DNA from: Candidatus Hydrothermarchaeota archaeon
Lineage (GTDB): Archaea > Hydrothermarchaeota > Hydrothermarchaeia > Hydrothermarchaeales > BMS3B
Length of the DNA: 44,690 bases
Assembly (NCBI GenBank): GCA_015521565.1
Contig: WANX01000112.1
Coordinates: 1-44,690 of the forward strand
Direction: 5' to 3'
Shown here piece after piece: positions 32,778-41,025 of this stretch. The translations under genes were made by a program, and so were the position numbers. Below the pieces are notes generated by a model. That model was not told the DNA's origin and ran no database searches. It worked only from the letters and a program-made list of their open reading frames with translations. Position 1 is the first letter of the stretch, and each line of letters starts with the position of its first letter.

Positions 32778-34028
32778 CTACCCGCGCACCTCCCTGAACT
32801 CCAGCTCCTGCTTCAGCAGCAGAAAGCTGTTCCTGGGCACATCGCGGTACACCACCACACCGGGACCTATCCGGGAGCAGGAGCCTATCTTGCGTCCCGC
32901 ATTTATCATCACATTCAGGCCAAGTTTAACACCGTCACCCACCACTGCGCCCAGTTTGCGTTTTCCTGTATCCACAAGCTCGCCCCTTATCCGCATCTTA
33001 ACACTGGCGCCGTCGAGGCGCAGATTGCCCACCTTTGCACCAGCACCAAAGTTGCAGTTTCTGCCAACTATGGAATCTCCCACATAGCTCAGATGGGATA
33101 TGTGCGTGCTGTCCATGATTATTGAGTTCTTCACCTCAACAGCGTTGCCCACCCTGCAGCGCCTGCCCACGTAGGTGCAGCCGCGGAGGTAGGTGTTGGG
33201 TCCTATGATGCTGTCTCTGCCTATGTACACAGGGCCTTCGATGTAGCTTCCGGACCTTATAACCGCACCCTCCTCCAGATAGACCTTTCCTTTTATGCTC
33301 ACCCGTCCCTCCACCTCGCCGGCTATGCGATGGGGAAGCTCCTCCAAGAGGGCTCTGTTCGCCTCCAGATAGTGCCACGGCGTACCGATGTCCAGCCACC
33401 TGCCGCGCAGCAGAACTCCCCGGATGCCTCTATCCAGGAGCAGCTCCAGAGTTGTGGTTATTTCGTACTCTCCGCGTGGCGATAGCGGAGTGCGCTCAAT
33501 CGCCTCGTACACCTCCGGGGAGAAGACGTAGATGCCGGCGTTTATCAGATTGCTCTCTGGATGAGCCGGCTTCTCCACTATCCTCTCGACTCTGCTGCCC
33601 GTGCCCAGGGTTACCACTCCGTATCCTCGCGCGTCTTCGACCCGGCGCAGCCCCATCGTGGCAGTACCTCTGTGTTCCTTCAAAAGCAGCGCAATATCCC
33701 GGGAACTCGGGACGGTGTCCCCGTTGAGCACCAGGAAATCCTCGTTAAATTTAACCTGGGCTATCGCGTGCGCAGTACCCAGCCGCTGCTTCTGCTCCGC
33801 GTAGCTCAGTTTTACCCCAAGCTCTGAGCCATCGCCAAAATGGGCTTTTATAGCTCCACCCATATAGCCAACGACCAGGGTGATATCCCTTATCCCCGCC
33901 TCCCGCACCGCCTCGATCACGTGCTGCAGCAGCGGCTTTCCTGCGAGGGGTAGCATCACCTTGGGCTGTGTTTCTGTAAGTGGCTCCAGCCTCGTGCCTC
34001 TGCCCGCTGCAAGAATTAAAGCACGCAT
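32778..34028 (-). CDS. Sugar-1-phosphate nucleotidyltransferase with beta-helix (GlmU/ST0452-like)
   Basis: The 416-residue product has an N-terminal nucleotidyltransferase domain (ALILAAGRGTRLEPLTETQP, K of PKVMLPLAGKP, VLNGDT) and a C-terminal left-handed beta-helix of hexapeptide repeats with NAVEVKNSIIMD, HLSYVGDSIVG and NFGAGAKVGNLRLDG. This matches archaeal bifunctional enzymes such as ST0452 that make UDP-GlcNAc and dTDP-glucose and carry an amino-sugar acetyltransferase domain. It could supply N-acetyl sugar nucleotides for glycans and perhaps for the LpxC-like enzyme. ATG 34028 is preferred to an upstream GTG overlapping apgM. Confidence 0.9.
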   Translation of the reverse strand: MRALILAAGRGTRLEPLTETQPKVMLPLAGKPLLQHVIEAVREAGIRDITLVVGYMGGAIKAHFGDGSELGVKLSYAEQKQRLGTAHAIAQVKFNEDFLVLNGDTVPSSRDIALLLKEHRGTATMGLRRVEDARGYGVVTLGTGSRVERIVEKPAHPESNLINAGIYVFSPEVYEAIERTPLSPRGEYEITTTLELLLDRGIRGVLLRGRWLDIGTPWHYLEANRALLEELPHRIAGEVEGRVSIKGKVYLEEGAVIRSGSYIEGPVYIGRDSIIGPNTYLRGCTYVGRRCRVGNAVEVKNSIIMDSTHISHLSYVGDSIVGRNCNFGAGAKVGNLRLDGASVKMRIRGELVDTGKRKLGAVVGDGVKLGLNVMINAGRKIGSCSRIGPGVVVYRDVPRNSFLLLKQELEFREVRG

Positions 34029-34029
34029 C

Positions 34030-35226
34030 TTAAGCACCAAACTTTTCTGTTTTGTTAAGCAGGTCGAGCAGAATGGGCATTAAGTCCAGACCCCTTATCC
34101 TGCCCAGTCCCCCACCGGCGCACGCTCTTTCGCCAAAAGCCACCACGGTGTCTGTTCTGACTTCGGGGCCGGCGATGAGCACAGGTACAACATCGCCGGT
34201 GTGGTCGCCAACACTGCAGGGGGTGGTGTGGTCAGACATCACCACCAGGTAGTTATCCCGTACAAACTCCAGGAACTCGGCCATCATCTCATCTATCGCC
34301 TCTATTACCTCCACCTTCTTTTCCGGAGAGTGGTCGTGACCCGCCTCATCCGCCTCCTTGATGTTCATGAGCAGAAAGTCCACCTCCTCCAGAGCGGCGA
34401 GTGCCTGCTTCGCTCTGGCTGTGTACTCCCTCTCCGCCCGGAGCACCCGCATGCCCGCAAGGCGTGCAATGCCTCTGATAATCGCCGTCGTGGCAATACA
34501 TGCGCCTGTCATACCATACCTGGAGTGGAAGCTCTCAAGGTCAGGCACAACCCCTGCACCTCTGGTGAGCAGATAGTTCGCAGGAGGCAGGTTTTTCCTG
34601 CGGCGTTCCCTGTTTACCTCATGGTCCTTCAGAATCTCATAAGCCCTGGTGGTAAACTCCTCCAGAAGTCTGGCGGTGCGTCTCGCTTCGGGCGTATCCT
34701 CCAGGGGCTCTGCTGGATGCACCTTCACCCCGGTGGTGTGCGGGTCGGTATCCCCAACCCTGTGGCTCAGACCCTCTCCGCGGAACACCAGTGCGCAGCG
34801 GTACGCCAGGGAGGCGAGCTCCACCTCCACACCGGGAAGACGAATGTCGCGCAATGCCTCTATCAAACGGGAGGTGTCCTCTATCCTGCCAGCACGCCTG
34901 TCCATTACAATCAGGTTCTCATCCACAGTGGCAAAATTGCACCTCCAGGCTATGTCGCCCCGGTGAAGCTCAATCCCCATACCGGCAGCTTCGAAGGGAC
35001 CACGCCCGGTGTACACCTCGCAGGGGTCGTAGCCCAGTATTGCGAGGTGTGAGGTATCGCTTCCCGCCCTTATACCGGGAGCCACCGGGTCCACTATGCC
35101 GGTAATACCCCTGGATGCAAGCCTGTCCAGATTTGGGGTGGACGCAGCCTCCAGCGGTGTTTTCCCCCCGAGGGATTTCACAGGTCTGTCTGCGAGACCA
35201 TCACACACCACAACCAGCGCCTTCAT
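34030..35226 (-). CDS. apgM: Cofactor-independent phosphoglycerate mutase, ApgM
   Basis: The 398-residue product is an alkaline-phosphatase-fold enzyme of the archaeal ApgM type. It shows VVCDGLADRPV (metal ligand Asp), GSDTSHLAILGYDP (nucleophile Ser), GADEAGHDHS-like EADEAGHDHSPEKK and VMSDHTTPCSVGDHTGD with the metal-binding histidines. It interconverts 3- and 2-phosphoglycerate. It leads an operon with the sugar nucleotidyltransferase, one base apart, and the coiled-coil gene. Confidence 0.94.
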   Translation of the reverse strand: MKALVVVCDGLADRPVKSLGGKTPLEAASTPNLDRLASRGITGIVDPVAPGIRAGSDTSHLAILGYDPCEVYTGRGPFEAAGMGIELHRGDIAWRCNFATVDENLIVMDRRAGRIEDTSRLIEALRDIRLPGVEVELASLAYRCALVFRGEGLSHRVGDTDPHTTGVKVHPAEPLEDTPEARRTARLLEEFTTRAYEILKDHEVNRERRRKNLPPANYLLTRGAGVVPDLESFHSRYGMTGACIATTAIIRGIARLAGMRVLRAEREYTARAKQALAALEEVDFLLMNIKEADEAGHDHSPEKKVEVIEAIDEMMAEFLEFVRDNYLVVMSDHTTPCSVGDHTGDVVPVLIAGPEVRTDTVVAFGERACAGGGLGRIRGLDLMPILLDLLNKTEKFGA

Positions 35227-35282
35227 AGACCATCGGCATCCAAATGGGCAGGGGAGAACTTAAAGCTTTTGGAAAAGGTATC

Positions 35283-35717
35283 TCAAACTTCTTTAAGCTT
35301 TTCCAGAATTATCGCCGGCCTTATATGGGTGATGCCTTCCAGCTTGCCTATCTTGTCAGATATTAGTGAGGAGAGCTCCTTGCCGTTTCTGGTCCATACT
35401 TCGGCCATAATCATGTGGTCTCCCGTGGAGGTTGCGACAAAGCGCACCTCCTCGAACTCGGTGAGCTTTTCTGCAACGCTCAGAAACATGTCAGGATTCG
35501 TGTTTATCCCGACCAGCGCCACTGTGGCGAAGCCCATCTTTGCCGGGTCCACGACAATGGTGTAGCCTTTTATAACCCCCATTCTCTCAAGGGCGTCAAC
35601 TCTCTTTCTCACAGTGGCTTCGCTTACATTAAGACGCCTGGCAATCTCGGTAAAGGGCGTCCTGGCATCTCTGCGCAGAATTTCTATTATTTTTATGTCT
35701 TTTTCGTCCAGCATCAT
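35283..35717 (-). CDS. Lrp/AsnC family transcriptional regulator
   Basis: The 144-residue product has an N-terminal HTH ([20 protein letters not shown] and [20 protein letters not shown]) and a C-terminal RAM/AsnC ligand domain ([29 protein letters not shown]). It is a typical archaeal Lrp-type octamer-former sensing an amino acid or related effector. It diverges from the oxygen-defence island over a 203-base gap and might regulate either side. ATG 35714 is an equal start option. Confidence 0.92.
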   Translation of the reverse strand: MMLDEKDIKIIEILRRDARTPFTEIARRLNVSEATVRKRVDALERMGVIKGYTIVVDPAKMGFATVALVGINTNPDMFLSVAEKLTEFEEVRFVATSTGDHMIMAEVWTRNGKELSSLISDKIGKLEGITHIRPAIILEKLKEV

Positions 35718-35822
35718 ATGGTTATCGACTAAAATGTAACGATATTCATAATAATTATAACGGTGATGAGAGTACAGATTTTCTGACCATCACTTTTAAT
35801 TAGAAGAATAGGGTGCGAAATT

Positions 35823-35883
35823 CGAACTTATCTCTGTTTCAGTTTACGAATCTCATACCAAAAATTTATATATACGAACTTAT
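35823..35883 (+). repeat. Direct repeat CGAACTTAT flanking the TATA of the oxygen-defence island
   Basis: CGAACTTAT occurs at 35823-35831 and again at 35875-35883. A TATA box (TTTATATATA, about 35863-35873) lies between them, and the second copy falls between TATA and the predicted start. Further ACGAA half-sites occur at 35846-35850 and near 35887. The placement is that of repressor sites. Confidence 0.55.
35863..35873 (+). promoter_or_regulatory. TATA box of the wHTH-rubrerythrin operon
   Basis: TTTATATATA lies about 55 bases before ATG 35921. It predicts a leader of about 25 bases holding the ribosome site AGAGGTGA. Confidence 0.6.
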
Positions 35884-35920
35884 AATAACGAAAACAATAA
35901 GTCAAAAGAGGTGAAAGTGT

Positions 35921-36112
35921 ATGGTGGATAAGGAAAAGGTACTGGAAGCCATGAAAAATGCGGGAAAGCCTGTAAGGCCGGGAGACATTGCCAAGGTCCT
36001 GGGCGTGGATAGCAAGGAGGTGTCCAGGGCAATTAAAGAGCTCAAGAAAGAAGGCAAGGTGCACTCCCCTAAGAGATGCTACTATGCACCTGCTGGTCAG
36101 GAGGTGATATAG
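35921..36112 (+). CDS. Small winged-helix regulator
   Basis: The 63-residue product is one winged-helix domain: [20 protein letters not shown] (helices 1-2), [20 protein letters not shown] (recognition helix), [15 protein letters not shown] (wing). It is directly followed by rubrerythrin with no gap, and its promoter holds repeated CGAACTTAT sites, so self-regulated control of oxygen defence is likely. A single cysteine (in KRCYY) could sense redox state; that is a guess. Confidence 0.8.
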   Translation: MVDKEKVLEAMKNAGKPVRPGDIAKVLGVDSKEVSRAIKELKKEGKVHSPKRCYYAPAGQEVI

Positions 36113-36613
36113 ATGGGCAAGACCGGAGAAAATCTGGCAGCAGCTTTTGCCGGAGAGAGCCAGGCAAACCGCCGCTATCTGGCCTTCGCCAGGAAGGCGG
36201 AAGAAGAGGGCTACCCCAACGTTGCAAGGCTTTTCAGGGCGGCCGCGGAGAGTGAGACAATACATGCGCTCAATCATCTGCGGGTTATGGGTGGAATAAA
36301 GAGCACCGCGGAGAACCTGAAGGCAGCCTACGAGGGTGAGACCTACGAGAAGAAGGAGATGTATCCGGAGTTCATAGAAACGGCTAAGCAGGAGGGCGAA
36401 GCCGATGCAGAAAGGACCTTCACCTGGGCCATAAAAGCGGAGGAGGTGCACGCAGAGCTTTACACCAGGGCCCTGGAGGCCGTCAACGCCGGGAAGGATG
36501 CAGAGCTGGGCTCTCTGCAGGTCTGCCAGACGTGCGGCTACACCGTCGAGGGCGATGCACCCGACACATGTCCGGTGTGCGGTGCCAGAGGCATGTTCGG
36601 GGAGGTGGCATAA
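36113..36613 (+). CDS. Rubrerythrin
   Basis: The 166-residue product has a ferritin-like diiron domain with [20 protein letters not shown] and [12 protein letters not shown], and a C-terminal rubredoxin-like FeCys4 site [20 protein letters not shown]. It reduces hydrogen peroxide to water with electrons from rubredoxin. The ATG follows the regulator's stop without a gap. A second copy lies 640 bases downstream. Confidence 0.95.
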   Translation: MGKTGENLAAAFAGESQANRRYLAFARKAEEEGYPNVARLFRAAAESETIHALNHLRVMGGIKSTAENLKAAYEGETYEKKEMYPEFIETAKQEGEADAERTFTWAIKAEEVHAELYTRALEAVNAGKDAELGSLQVCQTCGYTVEGDAPDTCPVCGARGMFGEVA

Positions 36614-36615
36614 GG

Positions 36616-36789
36616 GTGTGCGATCCCGCAAGGGGCCCCTCCCTGCATCTTTTAATATGCGCCAGGTGCGGCGCTGAAAATGAGGTCTTCAGCGACGAGC
36701 CGGGGGTCAGCTGTGAGGGCTGCGGTGCTGATATAGGGAACCCCTGGTACCATGTACACTCCGCGGATGCGGGGAGCAGAGGCTCATGA
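36616..36789 (+). CDS. 57-residue zinc-ribbon-like protein
   Basis: GTG 36616, two bases after rubrerythrin, opens a frame of 57 codons with two CxxCG knuckles, ICARCGAENEVF and SCEGCGADIGNP, spaced for one zinc or iron site. The N-terminus is short and not homologous to anything I recognise. Its stop is 15 bases before the hemerythrin gene. Position and codon use support a real gene, but the start is uncertain. Confidence 0.5.
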   Translation: MCDPARGPSLHLLICARCGAENEVFSDEPGVSCEGCGADIGNPWYHVHSADAGSRGS

Positions 36790-36804
36790 ACCGGAGGTTC
36801 CTGA

Positions 36805-37203
36805 ATGCTGCGCTGGAGTAGCAGACTCGCCATCGGCGTTGAGGAGATAGACGCGCAGCACAGGGAGCTTTTTGAGCACATAAATACCCTGCTGGAGGCC
36901 TGCTCCCGGCGCAGAGGGGAAGAGGCGATATTTGAGGTAATCGACTTTCTTGATGCGTACATCGCTGACCATTTTGGAACAGAGGAGGGACTGATGAGAA
37001 GGCACAGGTATCCTGATTATCACAGCCACAGGGCACAGCATGCAAAGTTTGCTGCTGAGTTCTCAGAGCTGAAAAGACGCCTTAAGAGCGGCAGGATATC
37101 TGCTGCTGTTATACCGACCAATCGCCTTCTGGTGGACTGGTGGATAAATCACATAAGCAGGTCCGACAGGGAGCTGGGAGATTTTTTGAAGAGCAGATTG
37201 TAG
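36805..37203 (+). CDS. Bacteriohemerythrin
   Basis: The 132-residue product has the complete hemerythrin ligand set: H19 (DAQH), H56 and E60 (DHFGTEE), H75 and H79 (HRAQH), and His and Asp in WWINHISRSD. It binds O2 at a diiron site and may deliver it to FprA or act as a sensor/scavenger. CGGAGG lies before ATG 36805. It is part of the same plus-strand run as the rubrerythrins. Confidence 0.92.
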   Translation: MLRWSSRLAIGVEEIDAQHRELFEHINTLLEACSRRRGEEAIFEVIDFLDAYIADHFGTEEGLMRRHRYPDYHSHRAQHAKFAAEFSELKRRLKSGRISAAVIPTNRLLVDWWINHISRSDRELGDFLKSRL

Positions 37204-37253
37204 AAAGGTATTAATCTGAGGAGACCCAAAATTAGGTTAGTGGAGGTGCTGTT

Positions 37254-37757
37254 ATGAAGAAGATGACGGAGGAGAGTTTGAAGTCCGCCTTTGCAGGAGA
37301 GAGCCAGGCACATATGAAGTACCTTATATTTGCGGAGCAGGCGGAGAGGGATGGGTTCCCGAACATTGCGAGGCTCTTCAGGGCGATTGCGTATGCTGAG
37401 CAGGTGCATGCCACAAACCACTTCAAGGCTCTCGGGATGCTGGGAAAGAGTCCCGAGAATCTTGGCTCCGCCATAGAGGGTGAGACCTTTGAAGTTGAGG
37501 AGATGTACCCGGCGTACAATGCCATCGCCGAACTTCAGGGAGAGGAGAAGGCGAAGAGGAGCATCCGCTATGCGCTTGAGGCGGAAAAGATTCATGCAGA
37601 GCTCTACTCTGAAGCCAGAAAGCTGGCCGAGGATGGCAGAGACATAGAGATAGAGAAGGTGAGCATCTGCTCAGTGTGCGGCCACACGGTGATAGGTGAT
37701 GCTCCGGAGCGATGCCCTGTGTGCAACGCTGGAAAGAGCGCCTTTAAGGAATTCTGA
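37254..37757 (+). CDS. Rubrerythrin (second copy)
   Basis: The 167-residue product repeats the layout of the upstream rubrerythrin: FAGESQAHMKYLIFAEQAER, AEKIHAELY and the FeCys4 site CSVCGHTVIGDAPERCPVC. The two copies differ enough to be old paralogues. TGGAGGTG lies before ATG 37254. It heads a set rubrerythrin-superoxide reductase-FprA-rubredoxin in which gaps are about ten bases. Confidence 0.95.
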   Translation: MKKMTEESLKSAFAGESQAHMKYLIFAEQAERDGFPNIARLFRAIAYAEQVHATNHFKALGMLGKSPENLGSAIEGETFEVEEMYPAYNAIAELQGEEKAKRSIRYALEAEKIHAELYSEARKLAEDGRDIEIEKVSICSVCGHTVIGDAPERCPVCNAGKSAFKEF

Positions 37758-37769
37758 AGGGGTGAGAGT

Positions 37770-38132
37770 GTGACGGAGTTTTCCCTTAAAGGTGTGAACA
37801 AGCCCCGTGACCCGGAAAATATGACGGACATGGAGAAGAAGCACACCCCCGTGATTCATCTGCCCGAGGAGATAAAGGCAGGGGAGCCTTTCAGCGTGAA
37901 GGTTGTTGTGGGGGAGCTTTTGAAACATCCCAATGAGCTCTCCCACTACATAAACTGGATTGCGCTCTACGACGAGCAGTACACCTTCCTGGGAATGGCA
38001 ACTCTTGCTCCTGTGGTGAGCCACCCCAGGGTGAGGTTCACAATAACCCTGGATGAGCCCACCACCCTGCGCGCCTTCGCCTTCTGCAACCTCCATGGCC
38101 TGTGGCAGGGCAAGCGGGAGGTAAAATTTTAA
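37770..38132 (+). CDS. Superoxide reductase (neelaredoxin type)
   Basis: The 120-residue product is the one-iron form without a desulforedoxin domain. It shows EKKHTPVI (Glu and His ligands), LSHYINWIALYD (His), SHPRVRFTI and FCNLHGLW, with the Cys and His that complete the FeHis4Cys centre. It reduces superoxide to peroxide using rubredoxin; rubrerythrin then removes the peroxide. It starts with GTG 37770, 12 bases after rubrerythrin. Confidence 0.93.
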   Translation: MTEFSLKGVNKPRDPENMTDMEKKHTPVIHLPEEIKAGEPFSVKVVVGELLKHPNELSHYINWIALYDEQYTFLGMATLAPVVSHPRVRFTITLDEPTTLRAFAFCNLHGLWQGKREVKF

Positions 38133-38141
38133 GGTGGGCGC

Positions 38142-39350
38142 ATGAAGGCGAAGCAGATAAAGCCCGGGATATACTGGGTGGGCGCTATAGACTGGAATGT
38201 CAGGGACTTTCACGGATACGTCACCCCCAGGGGCACAACCTACAACAACTTCCTTATAATGGACAGGAAGATAGCCCTCATTGATACTGTGAAGTACGAC
38301 TTTGCGGATACAATGTTCGAGCGCATCCGGTGCCTGACAAATCCCGAAAAGATACGTATTGCCGTGTGCAACCACATCGAGATGGACCACGCTGGCTCCT
38401 GGGACAGGGTTATGAGCCTGGCGAAAAAGGCCACGCTCTACTGCACCGAGCGAGCCAGAGAGGGTCTGGAGAGGCACTTCGATACCACCGGCTGGGATAT
38501 CCAGACGGTGGGCACGGGCGATACTGTGAAAACGGGCGAGAAGACCCTGATGTTTATAGAGACACCAATGCTCCACTGGCCGGATAGCATGATGACCTAT
38601 ATCAGGGAGGACAGGCTCCTAATCTCCCAGGACGCTTTTGGACAGCACTTTGCCCAGGCGGCACTTTTTGATGACCTGGTACAGGAGCAGGAGCTCCTGG
38701 AGGATGCGGTAATAGACTACTATGCCAACATACTCATGCCCTTTGGCAGACTGATAAAGGCGAAAATTGCAGAACTTCAGCGGATGGGGCTGGAGATAGA
38801 CATGATAGCACCTGACCACGGTGTGATCTGGCGGAAGAATCCTGAGAAGGTCATAAAAATGTATCTGGACATGGCAGAGGGAAGGGCCAGAGAGGGCATA
38901 GTGATAGTCTATGACACCATGTGGCATTCCACAGAGCGGATGAGCAGGGCGATTTTGGACGGCATTCTGGATGAGGGCGTGTATGCGGAGGTTATAAAGC
39001 TCAGGGAGACACCAATGAGCGTGGCGATAAAACAGTTCTGGAAGTACAGGGGTTTGCTTGTGGGCACGCCCACTCTGAACAACCTGATGTTTCCGACTGT
39101 GGCGGAGTTTTTGCAGCATCTGCGGGGTCTCAGACCGCAGCACAGAATAGCCAGCGCCTTCGGCAGCTACGGCTGGGGCGGTGGTGGTGTTAGGGAGGCG
39201 CTGGGCATCCTCAAAAGCATGAAGCTCGAGGTGGTTGAGCCGGGATTTGAGGTGAAGTACCGCCCAATGGGGGAGGACTACCGGCAGGGATACGACTTCG
39301 GCAGGCTTTTTGCCCGGAAGGTGGTTGAGTACCACAGCGGGTTTGAATAG
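38142..39350 (+). CDS. fprA: A-type flavoprotein FprA (F420H2 or rubredoxin:O2 oxidoreductase)
   Basis: The 402-residue product has a beta-lactamase-like diiron domain, with HIEMDHAGSWDRVM (HxExDH), METPMLHWPDSMM-type IETPMLHWPDS, LLISQDAFGQHF and PDHGVIW. A flavodoxin domain follows, with VIVYDTMWHSTERMSRAI and GSYGWGGGGVRE. FprA reduces O2 to water with F420H2 in methanogens; a downstream rubredoxin suggests that as alternative donor. It lies between superoxide reductase and rubredoxin. Confidence 0.93.
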   Translation: MKAKQIKPGIYWVGAIDWNVRDFHGYVTPRGTTYNNFLIMDRKIALIDTVKYDFADTMFERIRCLTNPEKIRIAVCNHIEMDHAGSWDRVMSLAKKATLYCTERAREGLERHFDTTGWDIQTVGTGDTVKTGEKTLMFIETPMLHWPDSMMTYIREDRLLISQDAFGQHFAQAALFDDLVQEQELLEDAVIDYYANILMPFGRLIKAKIAELQRMGLEIDMIAPDHGVIWRKNPEKVIKMYLDMAEGRAREGIVIVYDTMWHSTERMSRAILDGILDEGVYAEVIKLRETPMSVAIKQFWKYRGLLVGTPTLNNLMFPTVAEFLQHLRGLRPQHRIASAFGSYGWGGGGVREALGILKSMKLEVVEPGFEVKYRPMGEDYRQGYDFGRLFARKVVEYHSGFE

Positions 39351-39361
39351 GAGGTGAACCC

Positions 39362-39496
39362 ATGGCAAGGTACAGGTGCACCGTGTGCGGCTATGTGTAC
39401 GACGAGGAAGCGGAGGGCAAGGCTTTCGACGAGCTGCCCGAAGACTGGCACTGCCCGGTGTGCAATGCGCCAAAGGAGGCCTTTGAAAGGGAGTAA
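39362..39496 (+). CDS. Short rubredoxin
   Basis: ATG 39362, with AGGAGGTG just upstream, encodes 44 residues with the two FeS4 knuckles CTVCGYVYD and CPVCNAP. The loop between them is about nine residues shorter than in classical 52-54 residue rubredoxins, a form seen in other anaerobes. It should feed electrons to the rubrerythrins, superoxide reductase or FprA of this island. It is the last gene of the run. Confidence 0.92.
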   Translation: MARYRCTVCGYVYDEEAEGKAFDELPEDWHCPVCNAPKEAFERE

Positions 39497-39501
39497 GGCC
39501 T

Positions 39502-41013
39502 CTACCCCTCACTTTTTTCAGCAGCAAGTTTTTCCGCGTACTCCTTCTGCATCGCATCGCGGTAGTACTCGGGCAGGACGTTGAAGGCGCAGAAGGGCAC
39601 AGCGCGCAGGTCAGGCGTAACGTAGTGGATGGCGCATCTTTTAACCCTCGCTATGTCGTAGTTGTACAGGTCCATGAAGTGCATCAGCCCTATGAAAAGG
39701 GCGTTATGATGGAACTTCGCCAAGGCGCGGTAGTCGTGTCTCACCAGCGCGGCGAAGAGGATGGGATATATTTTCAGGTTCTCGGGAGCCCCTGCCGCAT
39801 CGATAAAGCGTCTTATTCCGGATAGCAGCTTTATTCTCTCTACAAGTCCACCGCCGCCCTCCTTTATGCGCTCTGCACTCTCGTTCAAATACTCCAGCAA
39901 GCCGTCGATGTCTATAAAGCGCGTTATGGGCACAAGCTTGTTGCCGTCCTTGAACACGTAGGTTGCCATACCGCAGGCAAAGTGAGTGGTGAGCTCGTAC
40001 TGCTTCACCCCAGTGAGCGCCTCAACTATGTGGGATATCGCGGCAACGCTCGGCACGGGGTAGAAGTCCTCCCGCGCTATTGCGCCGGCAGTCTGCTCCT
40101 CCAGGGCGAGAATAACGTCCGGTATCGTAATGCGGTGCTTCTCCCGCTCCTCCCGGGGCATTCTTCCGACCAGCGAAACCGGCTGGAAGTTCACACCGCG
40201 AACCACGTCAATGTTTTTAAGGGCAAATTCAACTATGTCGCCAAGCTCATGGTCGTTTTTGTTCTTTATAACCGTCGGGACAAGCACCAGGCGCATATCA
40301 GCGCGCCTCGCATTCTCCAGGATTTTCGGGATGTAGCGGTGGTTCTTCTGGTTGGTCTCTGCGGTTACCCCGTCGAAGCTCAGGTACACAACGCCCGCGC
40401 CGGCTCTTGCTATAGCTCTGGCAAGCTCCGCATCCCGGGCAAGCTTTATTCCGTTGGTGTTCAGCTGCACGTGGTCGAAGCCCAGCCGCTTCGCAAGCCT
40501 GATAATCTCCACCAGGTCCTCTCTTAGAGTTGGCTCACCTCCGGTAAGCTGCAGCGCATTGCAGGGCACCGGCTTCTGGGCTTTGAGGTAGCGCAGCATG
40601 CGCTCAATGTCCGCGAGCGAGGGCTCGTACACATAGCCCGCGCGCTCCGCGTAGTAGAAGCAGTACCAGCATGCGAGGTTGCAGCGGTTTGTTACCACCA
40701 GATTGGCGAGGGCTGTGTGCGATAGATGGGCCTCGCAGGGTCCGCAGGAGAAGGGGCAGCTCTCAAGCTTTGTGGTGGGATTTGCGAAGCCCTGGCCGTC
40801 GTGGGCAAAGCGCCGAGCCTTTTTATAGAGCCAGTAGTCCCCCCAGTACAGGTCCTCAAATTCACCGTGCTCACCACAGCGCTTTCGCATGTAAACCTTC
40901 CCGTCGCGCTCAAAAATCTCTGCCCTCACAATCTTCCTGCACTCAGGGCATAGGGAGGCGGTGGCTGTGATGAGCCTTTCAGCATGCGCCTGCCTCTGAG
41001 CTGCAAGCTGCAC
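39502..41013 (-). CDS. Radical SAM protein, tetraether synthase (Tes) family
   Basis: The 503-residue product matches the MJ0619/MA_1486 family. It has an N-terminal cysteine pair LCPEC (22-25), CPFSCGPC (86-93), the radical SAM motif CNLACWYC (111-118), QLTGGEPTLREDL and HVQLNTNGIKL. RGVNFQPVSLVGRMPR and a C-terminal CAIHYVTPDLRAVPFC follow. Members join archaeol tails to make membrane-spanning tetraethers; some relatives had been called pterin methylases. The GTG at 41013 has GGGGGTGGT upstream. It is 12 bases after the DIPP synthase gene in one run with ips. Confidence 0.82.
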   Translation of the reverse strand: MQLAAQRQAHAERLITATASLCPECRKIVRAEIFERDGKVYMRKRCGEHGEFEDLYWGDYWLYKKARRFAHDGQGFANPTTKLESCPFSCGPCEAHLSHTALANLVVTNRCNLACWYCFYYAERAGYVYEPSLADIERMLRYLKAQKPVPCNALQLTGGEPTLREDLVEIIRLAKRLGFDHVQLNTNGIKLARDAELARAIARAGAGVVYLSFDGVTAETNQKNHRYIPKILENARRADMRLVLVPTVIKNKNDHELGDIVEFALKNIDVVRGVNFQPVSLVGRMPREEREKHRITIPDVILALEEQTAGAIAREDFYPVPSVAAISHIVEALTGVKQYELTTHFACGMATYVFKDGNKLVPITRFIDIDGLLEYLNESAERIKEGGGGLVERIKLLSGIRRFIDAAGAPENLKIYPILFAALVRHDYRALAKFHHNALFIGLMHFMDLYNYDIARVKRCAIHYVTPDLRAVPFCAFNVLPEYYRDAMQKEYAEKLAAEKSEG

Positions 41014-41025
41014 TCATACCACCCC

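Noticed and set aside
35762-35794. Six-base inverted repeat GTGATG/CATCAC followed by TTTTAATT
   Set aside because: It lies in a divergent promoter gap where no transcript should end, and short arms 19 bases apart can be chance.
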